Assembly (NCBI GenBank): GCA_016177025.1
Contig: JACOWB010000009.1
Location: forward strand, 1 to 39,560
From: Candidatus Aenigmatarchaeota archaeon
Lineage (GTDB): Archaea; Aenigmatarchaeota; Aenigmatarchaeia; CG10238-14; SCSR01
DNA length: 39,560 bases
Direction of reading: 5' to 3'
The translations under genes were made by a program, and so were the position numbers. Each line of letters starts with the position of its first letter. The stretch's first letter is position 1. The notes beneath the pieces were generated by a model, which had not been told where the DNA came from, ran no database searches, and worked only from the letters and a program-made list of their open reading frames with translations. Of this stretch, positions 21,863 to 30,108 are shown in pieces.

Positions 21863-22231
21863 TCACTCGACAGCTATACCATGCTTCTTCAGAGAGGCTA
21901 TATATCGGTCTCTTCTTTTCTCAGCTGTTTTCCATGCCATATATCTCTGCATGTTCGGCATCCTTCCGTCTGCTGCAGCATACGCTACTCTTCTTTTTTC
22001 TTCAAGAAAGGAAATCCCTTTAGGCATCATAGAAACTGTCAGACTTAATTCGGACCAACCGTCGGGGAATGCGCCTTTGCCTGGAGACTCTTCATGATAT
22101 CTTTCTGTTGGCCACAATCCTATAACTACATTCCTGATTCCGAGGTCTTTAAATCTCCGGGACACCCTATCGTATCCGAATCTGTAGTTTTCATACAAAT
22201 CTGATAATCTACTAACCGCTGCTCTGAGCAT
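21863..22231 (-). CDS. Hypothetical small basic protein
   Basis: 122 residues, ATG start. The N-terminal LRAAVSRLSDLYENYRFGYDRVSRRFKDLGIRNVVIGLWP is helix-strand, followed by a loop with ERYHEESPGKGAFPDGWSELSLTVSMMP and C-terminal basic helices (RRVAYAAADGRMPNMQRYMAWKTAEKRRDRY). No recognised motif. A TATA-like GTTTTAAGC lies ~22-31 bases upstream on its strand and overlaps the promoter of the divergent eS26-like gene. The balanced composition and sensible promoter make a real gene likely. Confidence 0.6.
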   Translation of the reverse strand: MLRAAVSRLSDLYENYRFGYDRVSRRFKDLGIRNVVIGLWPTERYHEESPGKGAFPDGWSELSLTVSMMPKGISFLEEKRRVAYAAADGRMPNMQRYMAWKTAEKRRDRYIASLKKHGIAVE

Positions 22232-22293
22232 AAAGAATGCATGACATGCAAAGCTTAAAACCTTTATTACGCTATGATGACAATTTTATTAAT

Positions 22294-22596
22294 ATGCCGA
22301 TAAGTGAAGCGCCCTACAAAAGATCGTACCAACATCAACCAGGTAGAGGTAGGGAGGCCAGTGTAGTTTGTGACGGCTGCGGCAGGCAGGTTCCCAGGTA
22401 CAAGACTTTTACCAAGAGAACCGGCATGCGAATCAACGATCCTATGATAATGCAACAAATAGACAGAAGAATGATTCACATGATGTCCAGGATTGCGAGA
22501 TACTGCCCTAGTTGCGCGAGGTTCAGGCATATAGTGCAGCCCGGCAAGTCTGTAAGAAAGAAGGGATTCTCTCGCCCCTTCAGACCGGTTAGATGA
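22294..22596 (+). CDS. Ribosomal protein eS26-like
   Basis: The ORF track starts at 22237, only 5 bases from the divergent start at 22231. The ATG at 22294 (MPISEAPYKRSYQHQPGRGR) is better placed relative to the TATA-like GCTTAAAACC (22252-22261), giving 100 residues. A basic N-terminus leads to VVCDGCGRQVPRYKTF, then a 45-residue helix-rich insert, YCPSCARFRHIV, and a basic tail KKGFSRPFRPVR. The two CxxC knuckles, the 'C..CGR.VP..K' and 'YC.SCA' wording and the basic Pro-containing tail match eS26 of the small ribosomal subunit. eS26 is best known from eukaryotes and TACK/Asgard archaea. The pilus ATPase gene starts one base after its stop. Confidence 0.72.
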   Translation: MPISEAPYKRSYQHQPGRGREASVVCDGCGRQVPRYKTFTKRTGMRINDPMIMQQIDRRMIHMMSRIARYCPSCARFRHIVQPGKSVRKKGFSRPFRPVR

Positions 22597-22597
22597 G

Positions 22598-24361
22598 ATG
22601 GTTTTGGAAAAATTGAAGCAGTTGCGTGGAGCATTTTACAAGAAGCTTGCTAAGGAAACGAAAGAAGAAGAGCCTTTGCCAGGGTTCAGATTGGAAAAGT
22701 CGAAAAGGATGGTTGAACTTTCTGATTTCGATGATATTACGAAAGTCAATTCTATCTACCCTCTGATGGAGCCGTTCTCATATGCGCATGTAAAATGGGA
22801 CGACGAGGAGAAGACATTAATGTATGATATGATAGAGCCTCAGCTCAATGAACGGGAAAAAAAACTCATGGAAAAAATCTCGGATGCTGTAATCCAGCTT
22901 GTTGACGTCGAACTTTCGTCTATGAAAGAAACGACACAAGCTATTCAATATCTGCAAAGCCAGGTCGGCAAGGTCCTGAAAGATTTCGGACTGCAGCTGA
23001 CACCAAACCAGTATGTTAAAATAATGTACTTCATTTACAGAGACTTTATCGGTTTGAATGAGATTGACGGGTTGATGCAGGATCCGAATATAGAGGATAT
23101 CAGCTGTGATGGTACGAACACGCCTGTGTTTGTGGTGCACCGGAAATACGGCTCGATTAAGACAAGCGTTGCTTTCGATGACTTGGAAGGATTGAGAGAG
23201 TTTGTAATCAAGCTTGCCGAAAGAAGCGGGAGATATGTGAGCTATGCGGAACCTATTTTAGACGGGACGCTTCCGGACGGATCAAGGGTTTCGGCAACAA
23301 TAGCTGGCGACGTTGCGACAAGAGGACCGACATTCACGATAAGAAAGTTTGGCGAGAAACCCATGTCGCCGGTTGAGCAGATCATTTCAAATACCGCAAA
23401 TGCCGAACTGCTCGCCTACTTTTGGTATCTTGTGGAGCGCGGTGCGAACATACTTTACGTCGGTGCGACCGCTACCGGAAAGACCACATTCCTGAACACG
23501 TGCTGCATGTTCATCCCGCCTGAAAAGAAGATTGTCTCGATCGAGGACACAAGAGAAATCAGGATACCGAACGAGCATTGGGTGTCCGGACTGGCAAGGA
23601 CAGGTTTCGGCATCCCTACTGTGACGGGTGAAAAATACGGCGAGGTCACCATGTTCGATTTGCTGAAAGAAAGCTTCAGGCAGAATCCTGATTATGTCAT
23701 CGTCGGCGAGACAAGGGGAAAGGAAGCCTATGTAATGTTCCAAGGCATGGCGTCGGGTCATACGTCATTCAGTACATTCCACGCGAACTCTGTCGATGCT
23801 GTCATTAAAAGATTGACATCGCCGCCTATAGAACTGTCGCCCACGCTGATAGAAAGCTTGAATGTCGTCACAATAATGACTCATACAAAGGAGAAGAGCG
23901 CAAGAAGGGTGAAGGAGATTGTGGAGATTATTTCAGTCGATCCCAGGACAGAAGAAGTTAAGACGAATCTTGTTTTTCTCTGGAACCCGTCAACAGACAC
24001 GATAGAAAAGGTTAATGACAGCCAGTTGATTCCCAAAATGGTGGAGGCAAGGGGAGGCGACATGGAAGAAGCAAAGGAGGATCTGGAAAGAAGGAAGGCT
24101 GTTTTGGACTGGCTTGTATCGAAAGACATAAAGGATTATATGGAAGTTGTGCGGTATGTCAACATGTTTTACAAGGAACCCGAAAAGCTTTTCCAGACGA
24201 TGGGAGTTGATTGGAAGAAAGAGGGGCAGAAAGTGAATGAGCAGCCACCACAGAAAGTTCCTATTCAGGTTGAAACTCCTAAAGAGCCTGCCAAGGCCGA
24301 AGGAAAAAGGACCTCACTGCTGAACCTTCTCGGATTCAAGATGGTAAGAGAGCGACATTAG
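22598..24361 (+). CDS. Type IV pilus/Tad-type secretion ATPase
   Basis: Hexameric ATPase that powers assembly of archaeal type IV pili or related filaments. 587 residues. The N-terminal domain (to ~265) contains IYPLMEPFSYAHVKWD, a pattern shared by archaeal FlaI/ArlI and TadA-like ATPases. The core has DGTLPDGSRVSATI, Walker A GATATGKTTFLNT (about 288-300), the Asp box SIEDTREIRIP, Walker B YVIVGETRGKEA and the His box SGHTSFSTFHANS. A Lys/Pro-rich tail (residues ~545-587) may be a flexible extension. It starts one base after the eS26-like gene and is followed by two platform-protein genes. Without archaellin genes or ArlCDEFGH nearby, a pilus role is preferred over the archaellum. Confidence 0.93.
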   Translation: MVLEKLKQLRGAFYKKLAKETKEEEPLPGFRLEKSKRMVELSDFDDITKVNSIYPLMEPFSYAHVKWDDEEKTLMYDMIEPQLNEREKKLMEKISDAVIQLVDVELSSMKETTQAIQYLQSQVGKVLKDFGLQLTPNQYVKIMYFIYRDFIGLNEIDGLMQDPNIEDISCDGTNTPVFVVHRKYGSIKTSVAFDDLEGLREFVIKLAERSGRYVSYAEPILDGTLPDGSRVSATIAGDVATRGPTFTIRKFGEKPMSPVEQIISNTANAELLAYFWYLVERGANILYVGATATGKTTFLNTCCMFIPPEKKIVSIEDTREIRIPNEHWVSGLARTGFGIPTVTGEKYGEVTMFDLLKESFRQNPDYVIVGETRGKEAYVMFQGMASGHTSFSTFHANSVDAVIKRLTSPPIELSPTLIESLNVVTIMTHTKEKSARRVKEIVEIISVDPRTEEVKTNLVFLWNPSTDTIEKVNDSQLIPKMVEARGGDMEEAKEDLERRKAVLDWLVSKDIKDYMEVVRYVNMFYKEPEKLFQTMGVDWKKEGQKVNEQPPQKVPIQVETPKEPAKAEGKRTSLLNLLGFKMVRERH

Positions 24362-24403
24362 AAAATCTTTAGCTATAGAAAATCCAATATATTATCGGGT
24401 ATA

Positions 24404-25279
24404 ATGGCCAGTTACAATGCAGTGTCCACAGTTTTGTTCGGCGGATTGATAGACAGGATAGGAAAGAAATTTAATTTTCTCAGGGAAAGCCTGCCGAAGG
24501 CAGGCGTCAGGATACCGTTCAGAACATATCTCAGCGTGGTTTTCCTTAACACGATTGTAGTATATCTGTTTTCACTGGTCTTCTTCACGATAGCGACAAC
24601 TTTTTTTCTTGAGTTTGAAACTCTTTTCAAAATCGTCCTGCTTGCGTATCTTCCGCTGGTTCTGGCGATTCTGACGTTCGGTTTATTGGTGATATATCCG
24701 TACCAGAAGGCCATGGGAAGAAGGAAAAACATAGACATCAATCTTCCGTTTGCACTGACGCATATGGCCGCCATTGCAGAATCTGGTGTGCCGCCGTACA
24801 TGATTTTCAAACTGCTGAGCAACTTTGATGAATATGGAGAGATTTCAAGGGAAATGAAGATTCTTGTGAGAAATATAGACACATTCGGAATAGACCCGCT
24901 GACAGCAGTCAGGGAAACTGCAGAGAGAACGCCGAGCAATGACCTGCGCCAGATTCTTCTTGGCATTATCAGCGCCACAGAAAGCGGCGGTGATGTCAAG
25001 ACGTATATCAAAAACGCGGGAGATCAGGCCATGTTTGAATGGAGACTGAAAAGGGAGAAGTTTATGCAACAGCTTTCTGCGTATGCAGAGTTCTATACAG
25101 GAATCTTGATTGCCGCGCCGCTTTTCATTATAGCTTTGTTCGCGGTCATGAATATGATCCAGCCCAATATAGGCGGATTTGACATATTGACGCTTACAAA
25201 ACTGAGCATCTACATACTGGTACCGTTTTTGAACGCGGGCTTTCTGCTGTTCCTCAAGGGTGTTGAGGTGGAGATGTAA
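24404..25279 (+). CDS. Pilus assembly platform protein, first T2SSF unit (TadB-like)
   Basis: 291 residues with one T2SSF/GspF-like cytoplasmic domain (about 105-215: NIDINLPFALTHMAAIAESGVPPYMIF..., ISATESGGDVKTYI). It lies between two pairs of membrane helices (about 45-70, 73-98, 228-252, 262-285). It anchors the ATPase and the growing filament in the membrane. In archaeal ArlJ/PilC-type proteins two such units are fused in one chain; here each is a separate gene, as in Tad systems. It starts 42 bases after the ATPase gene and overlaps the next gene by one base (TAATG), so coupled translation is expected. Confidence 0.88.
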   Translation: MASYNAVSTVLFGGLIDRIGKKFNFLRESLPKAGVRIPFRTYLSVVFLNTIVVYLFSLVFFTIATTFFLEFETLFKIVLLAYLPLVLAILTFGLLVIYPYQKAMGRRKNIDINLPFALTHMAAIAESGVPPYMIFKLLSNFDEYGEISREMKILVRNIDTFGIDPLTAVRETAERTPSNDLRQILLGIISATESGGDVKTYIKNAGDQAMFEWRLKREKFMQQLSAYAEFYTGILIAAPLFIIALFAVMNMIQPNIGGFDILTLTKLSIYILVPFLNAGFLLFLKGVEVEM

Positions 25280-26112
25280 TGGTCAAGTTTTCCACTCTCG
25301 TTGCAATTTCGGTGGCAGTTTATGCGGTATTCGCTTTGTTCAATTACCTGTATATTTCAAAGTTGACAGGCTATGCGACCACGATGTATCTTATAGGTGC
25401 GATTGTAATAGCCATGCCCGTAGTTATAATAAAGTATTTTGAGACGAAACGGGTGAAGGATATGGAAAATAATTTTCCTGTGTTTCTGCAAGACTTTGTC
25501 GAGGCTGTGAGAGGAGGCATGACACTTCCCAGCGCCTTCAAAAGCATAGCCGGGAACCAATACGGGCCTCTGACACCACTTGTGAAAAAGATGGCTGCTC
25601 AACTTGACTGGGGGATTCCAGCCGAGGTTGTATTGCTTAATTTTGCGAAAGAAACCAGGTCGAAATTGATATCGAGGATAGTGTCCACAGTTATGGAGAG
25701 CCACAGGTTCGGCGGGAAACTTCTAGAGACATTTCAAGCTCTCAGCGGCACTGCCATAGAAGTTGAGAGGCTGAGGGCGGAAAGAAGACTGTTCCTTAAC
25801 TCGCAGATAATCACTGGGTATATAATATTTTTTGTTTTCCTTGCTGTGATCATAGGGCTGGAAAAGTACCTCGTACCTAGCCTAGGCCAGGTGTCGGCTC
25901 AAAGCCTGACTCAAATATCTGCAGCGGGTGCTGCATCACAGGCGAACCTGCAACAAGAATACAGCGAGATATTCAGGAATTTGATTTTGATGCAAGGCCT
26001 ATTCGCAGGGTTGACAGTTGGGAAAATGTCAGAAGGCGCAGTGGTGGCTGGAATCAAACACAGCATTTTCATGATGGTTACTGGAATGCTCGTATTCCTA
26101 ATAGTTGGTTAG
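25279..26112 (+). CDS. Pilus assembly platform protein, second T2SSF unit (TadC-like)
   Basis: 277 residues. Two N-terminal membrane helices (about 5-25 and 35-55), then the T2SSF domain: NNFPVFLQDFVEAVRGGMTLPSAFKSIAG...LDWGIPAEVVLLNFA...ESHRFGGKLLETFQAL (about 66-165). Two C-terminal helices (about 178-200 and 255-277) enclose a ~55-residue extracellular loop rich in Gln, Ala and Ser. It is the partner of the preceding protein; together they equal the two-domain platform of other archaeal pili. The start codon overlaps the upstream stop. Two pilin genes converge with it 10 bases past its stop. Confidence 0.88.
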   Translation: MVKFSTLVAISVAVYAVFALFNYLYISKLTGYATTMYLIGAIVIAMPVVIIKYFETKRVKDMENNFPVFLQDFVEAVRGGMTLPSAFKSIAGNQYGPLTPLVKKMAAQLDWGIPAEVVLLNFAKETRSKLISRIVSTVMESHRFGGKLLETFQALSGTAIEVERLRAERRLFLNSQIITGYIIFFVFLAVIIGLEKYLVPSLGQVSAQSLTQISAAGAASQANLQQEYSEIFRNLILMQGLFAGLTVGKMSEGAVVAGIKHSIFMMVTGMLVFLIVG

Positions 26113-26122
26113 CAATATAGAA

Positions 26123-26593
26123 TTAACAGGCTGCAACGTCGCCCCTGTCTGCCAAATCAGTCACAGTGCTGCAGTTGGTGTAGACCCATATCTTATCGTA
26201 GTTGGCGCCGACACCTGAGATCGATTGGTTGAACGCAAATATCTGGCCTGGCTTCAAAGCAAGATAATTGCCTCCGCTACCGCCCGAAGAATCATTAAGG
26301 GCGAGGGACACTATAGTGGTGGAACCGTTGGTATTGGTGACCTGCAAAGTTATGTTGCCCAAAGCTACCCTTCCGTTGTTTTTAACAATCCCTGAGATAT
26401 TATTATTGCAGTATTTCAAATTGGACAAATCAATAGCGCCATTGCTGCAGATAATCTGATTTTCGCCTTCTTTGCTAACGATACCAGACGATGTTTGCGT
26501 GAATCCAGATATCCATACGCTTATTATACCTCCTACGCCTACCGTAAAAGCAATTAGCAGGACAGTTGCGACTAGTGGCGATAATCCTTTCAT
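26123..26593 (-). CDS. Type IV pilin (archaeal, class III signal peptide)
   Basis: The track start (26629) is inside the upstream pilin gene; the ATG at 26593 gives MKGLSPLVATVLLIAFTVGVGG, a textbook archaeal prepilin start (basic residue-Gly then the hydrophobic helix). Mature length is about 153 residues. A beta-rich globular part contains NQIICSNGAIDLSNLKYCNN with two cysteines, NGRVALGNITLQVTNTNGS and a late YTNCS...DVAAC pair, so two disulfides are likely. N-glycosylation sequons are plentiful (NNIS, NITL, NGST, NDSS, NQSI, NCST). It starts 4 bases after the first pilin gene stop and is a probable major or minor filament subunit. Confidence 0.88.
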   Translation of the reverse strand: MKGLSPLVATVLLIAFTVGVGGIISVWISGFTQTSSGIVSKEGENQIICSNGAIDLSNLKYCNNNISGIVKNNGRVALGNITLQVTNTNGSTTIVSLALNDSSGGSGGNYLALKPGQIFAFNQSISGVGANYDKIWVYTNCSTVTDLADRGDVAAC

Positions 26594-26597
26594 TTTT

Positions 26598-27014
26598 TTA
26601 CCTCGTACAGGATGACGACCTGCTGACATCAGGGCATATTGTTTTTACTAAAATGCTGGAAAAGTCCGATGATACACTAGAAACTGAAAAGCTCTTGAAT
26701 GTATTAGCAGGCAAGCTGCCGTTCAGTGGTATTACGTTGCTAACGGTTCCATTTGAATATTCTATGTAAGCCGTCAGGTTTCCCAAATCCACGCTTCTCA
26801 CATTGTTCACCGAAAATATTATAGTCTGCGCGGTCGAGTTGTACTTGCAATTCAAGAATTCGAATTGCGCAACCCTGCATTGGGCGGATGTAGAATTTTC
26901 CGTCGGTAATGATGTGGAAACAAAAGTGGAGCTCCAATAAGCCAATACACCGGCGATGGTCATGGTGATGGCTATCAAAAGAACCGCTGCCACAATTGGG
27001 GATATACCTTTCAT
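26598..27014 (-). CDS. Type IV pilin (archaeal, class III signal peptide)
   Basis: 138 residues. MKGISPIVAAVLLIAITMTIAGVLAYWSS is a classic archaeal prepilin start, cleaved after Gly3 by the prepilin peptidase. The globular domain has CRVAQFEFLNCKYNS early and TICPDVSRSSSCTR at the end, again two cysteine pairs, and several sequons (ENST, YNST, NLTA, NGTV, NGSL). The same layout as its neighbour shows the two are tandem paralogs. Translation of the second gene probably couples to this one (4-base gap). The ATPase and platform genes converge from the left, completing a pilus locus; no prepilin peptidase is in the window. Confidence 0.9.
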   Translation of the reverse strand: MKGISPIVAAVLLIAITMTIAGVLAYWSSTFVSTSLPTENSTSAQCRVAQFEFLNCKYNSTAQTIIFSVNNVRSVDLGNLTAYIEYSNGTVSNVIPLNGSLPANTFKSFSVSSVSSDFSSILVKTICPDVSRSSSCTR

Positions 27015-27108
27015 ATCAACAAAAATAATTTGTGTTTTTCGCCAGATAAATGTTACTTAAGCCGAGTTTTTGGGAAGATTTATTAGTGCTGAAGGGCAAA
27101 AGAAATGT

Positions 27109-27648
27109 ATGGCAAGATCCAGAGGCGACGAATTAGGATTTTACAAGATTATCAGCGTTGTGGCGATTTTGGTTGCTGTTGCCGCATTTGCCAGACCTTA
27201 TTTTTCAGGGGTGGATGCTGTGACGCCTTTGCTCCCAATCGAAGAATTGTCCACCAGCGGGTATACGAAAGTTGATGTCCAAGTGTCTGCATCCGAAAAT
27301 GCGGGTATCGTCACCATTCAGGGCGGATGTTATCAAGTGACTGCAACGACAGAACTGTCGCAAGTAGAATCGATAGCAAATGGTCAGGAGGGTAGAGTCG
27401 GATCCAGACCACTAACACACGATCTGTTCAAGGACGCAATGGAGAGTTTGGATGTTGTCATGGTGATGGTGAAGGTTGTCGATATGCAAGACAATACTTA
27501 CATAGGCAGGATGATTTTGAAACAGGGCGATAGAATTGTGAGCTTGGATTCCCGTCCGAGCGATGGGATAGCGTTGGCTGTCAGGACTGGCGCACCTGTA
27601 TACATGAAGGATGATTTGCTGAAATCGCAAGGGCAGTATGTCTGCTGA
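27109..27648 (+). CDS. Membrane-anchored bifunctional nuclease (BFN/DUF151) domain protein
   Basis: The ORF track starts at a TTG (27070); the ATG at 27109 gives 179 residues beginning MARSRGDELGFYKIISVVAI. One N-terminal membrane segment (about 11-30) is followed by a linker and the BFN domain, roughly residues 60-175. The domain is recognised by SRPLTHDLFKDAMESLDVVMVMVKVVDMQDNTYIGRMILKQGDRIVSLDSRPSDGIALAVRTGAPVYM, which matches the family's 'RP.THDLl...l..lg..v..v.i.dl.dg.f.a.l.l......v.iDaRPSDaiALA.R...PI.v'. BFN proteins have DNase and RNase activity in plants and bacteria. Most lack a membrane anchor; the anchor here would place the domain outside the cell. Confidence 0.87.
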   Translation: MARSRGDELGFYKIISVVAILVAVAAFARPYFSGVDAVTPLLPIEELSTSGYTKVDVQVSASENAGIVTIQGGCYQVTATTELSQVESIANGQEGRVGSRPLTHDLFKDAMESLDVVMVMVKVVDMQDNTYIGRMILKQGDRIVSLDSRPSDGIALAVRTGAPVYMKDDLLKSQGQYVC

Positions 27649-27927
27649 CTATTTCTTCAGCGCGTCTTTGAATTTATCTGCAAATTCCTTCGCTTCGTCT
27701 GAAAGTTTTTCAGCTGCTTTTTCCAAGGCCGCCTGCGGAGAGCCACGAGAAACATCGACCAGAATCTTAGGCTTGGATAAATAGGGGTGCTCCATGATTG
27801 TCGCGGCTTCCTTCACTGAAGGATCCTCCCACAATTTGTCTTTTACCATGTTTGCAAAAGCTATGGTCTCTTCGCCGAACTCCGCTATCAGGCGCTTGCC
27901 TGTGTCTTCCAGTTTCTTCAGTTCCAT
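27649..27927 (-). CDS. Hypothetical small helical protein
   Basis: 92 residues, ATG start. The ends are amphipathic helices (MELKKLEDTGKRLIAEFGEETIAFANMVKDKLW; AALEKAAEKLSDEAKEFADKFKDALKK) around a short centre (HPYLSKPKILVDVSRGS). It is rich in Lys and Glu. No motif or family is recognised. It sits tail to tail with the BFN gene, with the stops adjacent. The even codon use and helical periodicity suggest a real protein. Confidence 0.6.
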   Translation of the reverse strand: MELKKLEDTGKRLIAEFGEETIAFANMVKDKLWEDPSVKEAATIMEHPYLSKPKILVDVSRGSPQAALEKAAEKLSDEAKEFADKFKDALKK

Positions 27928-28034
27928 GTTATCCTAATTGTTTGGAAGAGGATTTAAAGATTTAGATTCTGGGAATAATGCCCACAAATGGAAATACCGT
28001 ATCTTTCTTATCTATTACTGTTTTATTATTATTT

Positions 28035-28119
28035 GGCCCCGTGTGGAAATTGGATATCCGAGGAGGCTTCGGAGCCTAGGAGCAACCTCCGGTTGAGGGT
28101 TCGAGTCCCTCCGGGGTCA
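28035..28119 (+). tRNA. tRNA-Arg (TCG) with a 12-nt canonical intron
   Basis: The acceptor GGCCCCG pairs with CGGGGTC (one G-U) and the discriminator is A. The T arm is GAGGG-TTCGAGT-CCCTC, the anticodon stem GGAGG/CCTCC. The 19 bases between the anticodon strands reduce to a normal loop CTTCGGA if 12 bases (AGCCTAGGAGCA) are removed after position 37, the usual archaeal intron site. The anticodon is then TCG. The mature tRNA is 73 bases. CCA is not encoded. Confidence 0.88.
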
Positions 28120-28171
28120 TCTTCAAAAATTTAAAAATTAGAGTTGTCAACTAATTACAGGCTTGTATTTC

Positions 28172-29182
28172 ATGAACGAGATATTGAAAGATTATGTTCG
28201 GGTGTGCAGAGAAGCCATCGAGATAGCAGAAGATATAAAATTGGATATGCCAGAACCGAGCCACATGGTGTTTACAGGTATGGGCGGATCGGGAATATCA
28301 GGCAACTTGGTGAAGGATATAGTGAAGGATGATATTACCCAACCTATAGATGTGTCAAAAGGGTACAATCTTCCCGGCTTCGCTAAGGAGGGCAGTCTTG
28401 TTGTTTGCACGAGCTATTCAGGAAATACGGAAGAGACACTAAGCCAGTTTGTTGAAGCATTGAAAAGAAAATGCCACATCATTTCAATAGGATCTGGAGG
28501 GAAGTTGCTTGAATGGTCGAAAAGATTTGGCGTTCCTTTCATTCAAGTGCCTAGCGGCTATCAGCCGAGGGAAAGTATACCGTATTTGTTTTTCCCTTTG
28601 ATAATGTGCATGCAGAAGATATTCAAGGTTGATTTCTCAAGAGATATAGAAGAGTTTCTAAGCGTGGTGCCTACAATAAATCTCGCAGATATTGACAAGA
28701 TTGCGTCCGCTGTAAAAGATACAATGCCCGTGATATACGGGCCTTCTGGATTTTTAGGGGTTATGAGAAGGACCAAATCCGAATTGAATGAGAACAGTAA
28801 GATGCATGCCAAGTTTGAGGAGTTGCCTGAGCTTAGCCATAACGAGGTTGTTGGTTATGAATTGTTTGAATACCCAAACCTTTCTGTGATTTTTATGAGA
28901 GACCATGATGAATTGCCTGTGATGTCAAAACGGATTGAAATTGTTAAAGATATTATTAAAGGTAAGGTGGGTAGTTTCCATGACATATGGGCTTACGGAA
29001 ACTCAAAGCTGGCAAAAATCCTTTCTCTGGTGTACCAAGGCGACTATCTAAGCTTCAAGCTTGCGGAATTGAGAAATGTTGATTGGAAGACTACAAAAAC
29101 GATAGACAAGGTAAAAGAAAGTTTGAAAGAACTCGGCACCGTGGAAAAACTTGAAAAAGAGCTGGAGTTTATATCCTCGTGA
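28172..29182 (+). CDS. Bifunctional phosphoglucose/phosphomannose isomerase
   Basis: Interconverts fructose-6-phosphate with glucose-6-phosphate or mannose-6-phosphate. The track begins at a TTG; the ATG at 28172 (MNEILKDYVRVCREA) is preferred, giving 336 residues, typical of the crenarchaeal-type PGI/PMI. Two SIS domains: the first has MVFTGMGGSGISGNLV (about 31-46), and CTSYSGNTEETLSQF (about 77-91) with phosphate-binding Ser/Thr. The family block FEELPELSHNEVVGYE (about 214-229) contains the catalytic His. It is cytoplasmic and serves glycolysis/gluconeogenesis and mannose supply for glycans. The transporter gene downstream starts 25 bases after its stop. Confidence 0.93.
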   Translation: MNEILKDYVRVCREAIEIAEDIKLDMPEPSHMVFTGMGGSGISGNLVKDIVKDDITQPIDVSKGYNLPGFAKEGSLVVCTSYSGNTEETLSQFVEALKRKCHIISIGSGGKLLEWSKRFGVPFIQVPSGYQPRESIPYLFFPLIMCMQKIFKVDFSRDIEEFLSVVPTINLADIDKIASAVKDTMPVIYGPSGFLGVMRRTKSELNENSKMHAKFEELPELSHNEVVGYELFEYPNLSVIFMRDHDELPVMSKRIEIVKDIIKGKVGSFHDIWAYGNSKLAKILSLVYQGDYLSFKLAELRNVDWKTTKTIDKVKESLKELGTVEKLEKELEFISS

Positions 29183-29207
29183 TAATAATTACGGTTCTGT
29201 GAATTCC

Positions 29208-30107
29208 ATGGACAACCATACCAAAGGGTATCTTTACATGGTTATATCGACGTTGCTCATATCCATAGCATTCATATTCAATACATTTGCTCTGAGAGGA
29301 ACCAATCCGACGACAGGCGCGTTCTTTGTTTTTGGTTTCAGCACTATTGGAACATTCGCGATGCTGGTGGCCACGAAAAAGATAGGGAAAATAAAGCAAC
29401 TGATGCCAAGGTTTTGGAAACCCCTTCTTTTGATTGGTGTGCTCAATGGTGTAAGTGCTACCCTCTGGTTTTACCTTCTCGGTTTGATGGGACCTTCTCT
29501 ATTGAGTTTTCTGCTGAGATTTTCCACGATATTCATGATAATAATGGGTATTGTTTTCCTAAAGGAAAGATTCTCGAAGCTCGAAATCGTCGGCGGGTTG
29601 ATAATGATTGCCGGAACGTTTATAATCAGCTATTCGAACGGCGAGCTGATACTCTTTGGCGTGTCGCTCGCGATGATATTGTCAGCCGTATTCTCAGCCG
29701 TTCAGTTCCTGAATAAAGTTTACATAAAGGAGATAGATCCGCTTGTGATCAATGCATTAAGGGTTTTGTTCACATTCGCGACTGTTTCTACAATTGCTTT
29801 ATGGACATCGCAGCTAGCTGTGCCGCCTCTCGCCACATTGGGCTGGCTGGCACTTTCTTCTATATCGGCTGGGATGATAGGATTTCTTCTTAACTTCAAG
29901 GCGTTGCAACTGATAGATTTGTCGAAGACCGCCGTCATTCAGTCTATGCAGCCTTTTGTTGTCGTGCTATATTCAATACTGCTTCTGGGTTCGGTGCCAA
30001 GCAGCCTGCAAATGTTCGGCGGGATTGTGATTGTTGTTGGGACGATTGTATCGGTGTTGGCAAGGTACAAGCCCAAGTTTATAGCTAGGTTCATACCATT
30101 TGATTAG
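29208..30107 (+). CDS. EamA-family (DMT superfamily) transporter
   Basis: The track start (29151) lies in the isomerase gene; ATG 29208 gives 299 residues (MDNHTKGYLYMVISTLLISI). There are ten hydrophobic segments in two EamA repeats of five, with the first repeat closing at about FLKERFSKLEIVGGLIMIAGTFIIS and the second at MQPFVVVLYSILLLGSVPSSLQMFGGIVIVVGTI. The 'F..E.....' end-of-repeat feature is typical. EamA proteins export or import small metabolites or nucleotide sugars; the substrate is not readable. Adjacency to the sugar-phosphate isomerase hints at sugars, weakly. The next gene begins one base after the stop. Confidence 0.9.
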   Translation: MDNHTKGYLYMVISTLLISIAFIFNTFALRGTNPTTGAFFVFGFSTIGTFAMLVATKKIGKIKQLMPRFWKPLLLIGVLNGVSATLWFYLLGLMGPSLLSFLLRFSTIFMIIMGIVFLKERFSKLEIVGGLIMIAGTFIISYSNGELILFGVSLAMILSAVFSAVQFLNKVYIKEIDPLVINALRVLFTFATVSTIALWTSQLAVPPLATLGWLALSSISAGMIGFLLNFKALQLIDLSKTAVIQSMQPFVVVLYSILLLGSVPSSLQMFGGIVIVVGTIVSVLARYKPKFIARFIPFD

Positions 30108-30108
30108 C

